This document shows, piece after piece, positions 5,703 to 9,270 of a stretch of 9,270 nt of DNA. The notes beneath the pieces were generated by a model, which saw nothing but the letters and a program-made list of their open reading frames with translations, ran no database searches and had not been told where the DNA came from. Origin of the DNA: an uncultured Bacillota bacterium (GTDB lineage Bacteria > Bacillota > Clostridia > Peptostreptococcales > Anaerovoracaceae); the NCBI GenBank assembly GCA_946541435.1, contig CAMNJK010000050.1:1-9270 (forward strand), given 5' to 3'. Positions within the stretch are counted from its first letter, which is position 1. Each line of letters starts with the position of its first letter. A program made the position numbers and the translations under genes.

Positions 5703-8267
5703 ATGAATACAGGAACAAATACAGCGAAGGATCTGAATCATGAAATGTACGTAGAGGCGCACACGGCGGCATGCGGATGTGAGCCCATCGACCAGACCTA
5801 CAGTCTGGGGTATGTGAAGGGGCACGAGGACTGGTCCCCCTTCCCGAGAGTCAACCGCCTGCGGCAGACTTTCCTGGACCGCCCTTTTAATATCGACATC
5901 GAGCGGTTCCGCAATGTGACGGAGAGCTATCGGGAGCACGAAGGAGAGCCTGCGGTGCTCCGCTGTGCCTATGCATTTGAGAGCATCCTGAAAAACGCCA
6001 CCCTCTACATCTATGATGATGACCTGATCCTGGGCGAGATCGCGGCGCCGGCCAAGGCGTCACCCCAGTATCCGGAGTTTTCCGTGAACTGGATGCTCCA
6101 CGAAGCTCTGTACGAACCCTTTGAGGAACGGGAGCACGACCAGTTCTATTTCGCGTCCGAAGAAGACCGGCAGGAGTTCATCGAGCTTTGCGGATACTGG
6201 AAGGGCAGAGCGGTGGACGACTATGTGAACGCCCGGCTGGACGATGAGATGACCAAGGGATCCCAGACCGGCCGGAAGATCTTTCAGACCAACCTCTATC
6301 ACTACGGCGGCGTGGGCCATCTGGTCATGAATTACGAAAAGATCCTGCGGATCGGCTACGACGGCATGATCGCCGAAGCAAAGGCTGGCCTGGACCGGAT
6401 CACGAAAAAAGATCCGGACTACGTTGAGAAACGGGATTTTTACCGGGCGGTGATCATCTGCCATGAGGCGGCGAAGATGTACATCGAGCGCTATGCAAGG
6501 CTGGCAGGGGAGAAGGCCTTCGAAGCCAAAGATCCTGCACGCAAGCAGGAGCTGCTGCAGATGGCGGCCAACTGTCATCAGCTGGCGGGCGGCCCGGCAG
6601 AAAGCTTCTGGCAGGCCCTGCAGCTCTTCAATTTCGCGACGACCATGACCCAGATCGAATCCAACGGCCACTCCATTTCCTACGGCCGGATGGATCAGTG
6701 GCTCTATCCCTACTATGAAGCGGATATCCGCAAAGGCGTGATTTCCAAGGAATACGCCCAGGAGCTGCTGGAAGTGACCTTCGTCAAGATGAACAATCCC
6801 ACAAAGATCCGGGACGGCGGCACCGCCAGGGTGCGCCAGGGCAGAGGCTTCGGCGGTGAATGCCTGACCATCGGCGGCGTGGACCGGAATGGCAGGGATG
6901 CCACCAACGATCTGACCATGATGATGCTGGATGCTTCCGTGCATACCAGGATGATGTGCCCCTGGCTGCTGGTCCGCATGCACGAGGATACTCCCTACGA
7001 ACTGAAGGTGAAGACCGTGGAATGCATCCGGGCGGGCTACGGCCATCCCAAGATCTTCAACGATGCTCCCACCATCAAAGCCCAGATGAGAAAAGGCCAG
7101 ACCCTGGAAGAGGCCAGGGATTATGCTGTCGTAGGCTGCGTGGAACCCAATCTGCCTTACCGGGAATACGGATGGCACGACGCTTCCTACATCAACACCG
7201 TCAAGTTCATGGAGATGGTCCTGAACGGAGGCCGCTGCCTGGACTGCGGACCCCACTGCCCCCGCTGGGACAAGTGCGGCGCCCTGGGAGACCACCTGGG
7301 ACCGGATACCGGAAGCCTGGAGACCTATGAGAACATGGATCAGGTGCTGGAGAGCGTGGACCGGCAGTTTGATTACTGGTGCGATCAGATGTGCGCCACC
7401 ATGAACATCGTGGACCGGGCCCACCGGGAACGCAAGCCGCTGCCTTATCTGTCCGCCTTCTTTGAAGGCTGCCTGGAGGATGGGGTGGACGTGACTGCCG
7501 GCGGCACCAGATACAACGGCATCGGACCCCAGGCGTCGGGCCTGGCCACCTGCGCGGATTCTCTGGCTGCCATCAAACAGCTGGTGTTCGATGAGAAAAA
7601 ATACACCGGGGCAGAACTGCTGCAGGCCCTGAAGGACAACTGGAAGGGACACGAGAAGCTGTATGCCCTGATCAACAGCCCCAAGGTCCATCATTACGGC
7701 AATGACGATGACTACGCGGACGAATTCTTCCGGTTCATGTTTGAATGCTACTGCCGTCACCTCACCGGCCGGAAGACCATCCGGGGCGGGGAGTTCACGC
7801 CGGGCGTCTATTCCGTCAGCGCCAACGTGGGTATGGGCCTCAACACCAATGCCTCTCTGGACGGACGGAAAGCCGGCGAGGCCATTTCCGACAACATGGG
7901 CCCGGTGCATACAGATGCCGGCTCCCATGATATCCAGGGACCCATCGGCATCGCCCATTCCATCGCGAAGGTGGACCACAGCCTGGCCACCAACGGGACC
8001 CTGCTGAACCTGAAATTCCCCCAGGAGGCGGTGAAAGGCATCGAGGGCCGGGACAACCTGATCAGTTACATCGACGAGTATCTGGCGGGGGGACCCATGC
8101 ACGTACAGTTCAATATCATGAGCTCCGCCACCATGAAGGCGGCCCAGAAGCATCCGGAGGACTACAAGGACATGCTGGTCCGCGTGGCAGGCTACAGCGC
8201 CTATTTCGTGGAGCTGGGAAAGGCCCTGCAGAAGGACCTGATCCAGCGGACCGATCTGGAGTTCTGA
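5703..8267 (+). CDS. Glycyl radical enzyme (PFL/glycerol dehydratase-type superfamily), substrate unknown
   Basis: An 854-residue oxygen-sensitive radical enzyme. The active-site loop is VVGCVEPNLP with Cys479 (thiyl radical) and Glu481 (general base). The radical glycine is Gly830 in RVAGYSAYF. The Gly-radical domain occupies about residues 705-854, and IESNGHSISYGRMDQ (318-332) is typical of dehydratase and decarboxylase members. The Glu after Cys-Val rules out true pyruvate formate-lyase (which has a Cys-Cys pair). The GCVEP plus GWHDA loop is more like the glycerol dehydratase/choline lyase/arylacetate decarboxylase side, from memory. Oddities: a Cys-rich insertion after the active-site loop (Cys512, 515, 519, 525) and a 30-40 residue N-terminal extension. 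Start choice: ATG at 5703 has AGGAG 10 nt upstream. ATG at 5634 (877 residues, weak AAGG) and ATG at 5661 lie within the 17-nt repeat and are less likely; ATG at 5745 has no good ribosome site. It is activated by the upstream gene product. Confidence 0.92.
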   Translation: MNTGTNTAKDLNHEMYVEAHTAACGCEPIDQTYSLGYVKGHEDWSPFPRVNRLRQTFLDRPFNIDIERFRNVTESYREHEGEPAVLRCAYAFESILKNATLYIYDDDLILGEIAAPAKASPQYPEFSVNWMLHEALYEPFEEREHDQFYFASEEDRQEFIELCGYWKGRAVDDYVNARLDDEMTKGSQTGRKIFQTNLYHYGGVGHLVMNYEKILRIGYDGMIAEAKAGLDRITKKDPDYVEKRDFYRAVIICHEAAKMYIERYARLAGEKAFEAKDPARKQELLQMAANCHQLAGGPAESFWQALQLFNFATTMTQIESNGHSISYGRMDQWLYPYYEADIRKGVISKEYAQELLEVTFVKMNNPTKIRDGGTARVRQGRGFGGECLTIGGVDRNGRDATNDLTMMMLDASVHTRMMCPWLLVRMHEDTPYELKVKTVECIRAGYGHPKIFNDAPTIKAQMRKGQTLEEARDYAVVGCVEPNLPYREYGWHDASYINTVKFMEMVLNGGRCLDCGPHCPRWDKCGALGDHLGPDTGSLETYENMDQVLESVDRQFDYWCDQMCATMNIVDRAHRERKPLPYLSAFFEGCLEDGVDVTAGGTRYNGIGPQASGLATCADSLAAIKQLVFDEKKYTGAELLQALKDNWKGHEKLYALINSPKVHHYGNDDDYADEFFRFMFECYCRHLTGRKTIRGGEFTPGVYSVSANVGMGLNTNASLDGRKAGEAISDNMGPVHTDAGSHDIQGPIGIAHSIAKVDHSLATNGTLLNLKFPQEAVKGIEGRDNLISYIDEYLAGGPMHVQFNIMSSATMKAAQKHPEDYKDMLVRVAGYSAYFVELGKALQKDLIQRTDLEF

Positions 8268-8414
8268 TCGAAAAGACCATTCAGTGTCGCAGAGGAACTG
8301 GCGGAGATCGTCGTTTGGGTGTACAATACAGAGGCATCGGCAGCAACAGATGCATCAGCGGCAACAGATGCGCCGGATGCAGAATACTTTACAGAGGACA
8401 CCAATAAAGCATGA
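8268..8414 (+). other. Open spacer in the enzyme's frame; possible small reading frame
   Basis: After the TGA stop at 8265-8267 the same frame stays open for 48 codons and ends at TGA 8412-8414, which overlaps the next gene's start (ATGA). The translation begins SKRPFSVAEELAEIVVWVYN and ends in an Ala/Asp-rich repeat and FTEDTNKA. A GTG at 8319 could open a 31-residue peptide, but its ribosome site is poor (GGAG about 12 nt away). The enzyme's C-terminus at ...QRTDLEF is normal for the family, so the extension is not needed. It may be a small coupled reading frame, a decayed gene end or simply spacer; I cannot decide. Confidence 0.3.
8334..8387 (+). repeat. 18-nt tandem repeat in the spacer
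   Basis: Two units, GCATCGGCAGCAACAGAT (8334-8351) and GCATCAGCGGCAACAGAT (8352-8369), match at 16 of 18 positions. A diverged third follows at 8370-8387. Read in the frame of the preceding enzyme they encode ASAATD, ASAATD and APDAEY, similar in type to the hexapeptide linker of the LuxR-type regulator. The core ACAGATGC occurs twice. Confidence 0.75.
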
Positions 8415-9270
8415 CGATTGGCTACGAAAGAATTGATCTGCATATACACAGCACCATCTCCGACGGGACCGATACGCCGAAGGAGATCCTGGACATCGTC
8501 CGCCGGGAGGGGATCGGACTCTTCTCGGTCACCGACCATGACGCCATCCAGGTGGGATGCGAGATGCCGGAACACCTGAAGCCGGATGATCCGGACTTCA
8601 TCCGCGGCGTGGAGTTTTCCTGCCGGGATCAGGACGGCAGATATCACATTCTGGGATATGGATATGATCCGGAACGGCCGGGGATCCGGGAAGTCGTGGA
8701 AAAAGGCCATCAGTTTCGTATGGGCAAGACCAGGGCCAGGATCGAGTTCCTGCAGAAGGTATTCGGGTTCGAGTTTCCGGAAGAGGGTCTGGAGGAACTG
8801 TTCTCGCTGGCAAATCCGGGAAAACCCCACATCGCCAACATGATGGTCCGGCTGGGCTACGCGGAAACAAAAGAATCTGCGATCCATGACTTCATCGATC
8901 GAAAGCGGTTCGCCAATGTGTATATCGCGCCGCAGGAAGCCATCGAAGGGATCCTGAAGAGCGGGGGGATCCCCGTGCTCGCTCATCCCGTCTACGGCAG
9001 CGGCGATGAACTGATCATGGGGGAGGCGCTGGACCAGAGGGTCCGTTTCCTGATGGAGTTCGGACTGGCCGGTGTCGAAGGATTCTATTCCGGCTATTCC
9101 GAAAAGATGCAGGAACAGGTTCTGTCTCTGGCGGAGAAGTACGATCTCTATGTGACCGCCGGCAGTGATTACCACGGCAGCAACAAACTGGTGGAACCGG
9201 CAGATCACGGCCTGACAGATATGGCCCGGGCGCCGGAAGGCCTGCAGCGGTTCCTGCAGGACGTGGAGAT
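8411..9270 (+). CDS. PHP-domain phosphoesterase (YciV/RNase AM-like), cut by the window end
   Basis: The first 286 codons of a PHP-domain metal-dependent phosphoesterase. Metal-ligand motifs appear in order: DLHIHSTISDGT with His11, His13 and Asp18; VTDHDA with Asp42 and His43; GVEFS with Glu68; HILGY with His79; KPHIA with His140; VLAHP with His192; and GSDYHG with Asp253 and His255. All expected ligands are present, so it should be active. The closest known group is the 3',5'-nucleoside bisphosphate phosphatase/5'-3' exoribonuclease AM type, about 280-295 residues long, so little is missing. Start choice: ATG at 8411 is the first start after an in-frame TAA at 8405-8407; AGAGGA at 8393-8398 lies 12 nt upstream. 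It follows the glycyl radical enzyme by 143 nt in the same direction and may be co-transcribed. A functional link is not obvious; a housekeeping role is equally possible. Confidence 0.88.
   Translation, partial: MTIGYERIDLHIHSTISDGTDTPKEILDIVRREGIGLFSVTDHDAIQVGCEMPEHLKPDDPDFIRGVEFSCRDQDGRYHILGYGYDPERPGIREVVEKGHQFRMGKTRARIEFLQKVFGFEFPEEGLEELFSLANPGKPHIANMMVRLGYAETKESAIHDFIDRKRFANVYIAPQEAIEGILKSGGIPVLAHPVYGSGDELIMGEALDQRVRFLMEFGLAGVEGFYSGYSEKMQEQVLSLAEKYDLYVTAGSDYHGSNKLVEPADHGLTDMARAPEGLQRFLQDVE

Noticed and set aside
1048..8153. Long minus-strand reading frames opposite the main genes (for example 279 residues at 1048-1887 and 697 residues at 6060-8153).
   Set aside because: They lie antisense to genes with clear family motifs, have His/Gly/Val-rich composition typical of the reverse complement of GC-rich coding DNA, and show no recognisable domain.
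5703..8267. Naming the enzyme as pyruvate formate-lyase, choline lyase, glycerol dehydratase or hydroxyproline dehydratase.
   Set aside because: The Cys-Val-Glu loop excludes a true pyruvate formate-lyase. For the others I cannot confirm the substrate-binding residues, and the diagnostic neighbours (microcompartment shell genes, 1,3-propanediol dehydrogenase, pyrroline reductase) are absent.
8265..8267. The enzyme's UGA as a selenocysteine codon.
   Set aside because: The protein ends at the normal family C-terminus here, no selenocysteine-type hairpin is apparent just downstream, and the following residues resemble no known extension.

Overview
The window most likely comes from an anaerobic, fairly GC-rich Bacillota (Clostridia, probably Lachnospiraceae). 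The reasons are strong AGGAG-type ribosome binding sites, a glycyl radical enzyme with its activase, a YfcC-type carboxylate/amino-acid carrier and a DUF6765 protein. This taxonomic call is inference; no rRNA or other marker gene is present.

Layout. (1) Positions 1-461, minus strand: the N-terminal third of a YfcC-family transporter, with its own extended -10 promoter at 501-509. (2) Positions 626-4171, plus strand: a tight four-gene operon. It encodes a four-helix membrane protein, a DUF6765 protein with an H-x3-D-x3-H motif, a six-helix DUF308/HdeD-like membrane protein, and a LuxR-type transcription factor with a GAF-like N-terminus and an unusual 18-nt repeat linker. Gaps are 2 nt, a 4-nt overlap and 17 nt. 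(3) Positions 4172-4602: a 431-nt gene-free region that is AT-richer than its surroundings. It holds several copies of an AAACAATTyyCG-type motif, one pair of which flanks an extended -10 element, plus a possible 15-residue leader peptide and a 16-nt tandem repeat. (4) Positions 4603-8267: a glycyl radical enzyme activase followed by its glycyl radical enzyme. The two are separated by a 17-nt tandem repeat that supplies several competing start codons. (5) Positions 8268-8410: an odd spacer that stays open in the frame of the preceding enzyme and carries another 18-nt repeat. (6) Positions 8411-9270: a PHP-domain phosphoesterase cut by the window end.

How it may work together. The activase uses SAM and an Fe-S cluster to put a radical on Gly830 of the glycyl radical enzyme, which then acts through Cys479 and Glu481 on a substrate I cannot name. 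The LuxR-type regulator ends just upstream of the motif array, so it is a reasonable candidate controller of the enzyme pair, but nothing in the sequence proves this. The most interesting points are the substrate-unknown enzyme with a four-cysteine insertion next to its active-site loop, the operator-like array in front of it, and short tandem repeats sharing an ACAGATGC core at three separate places.
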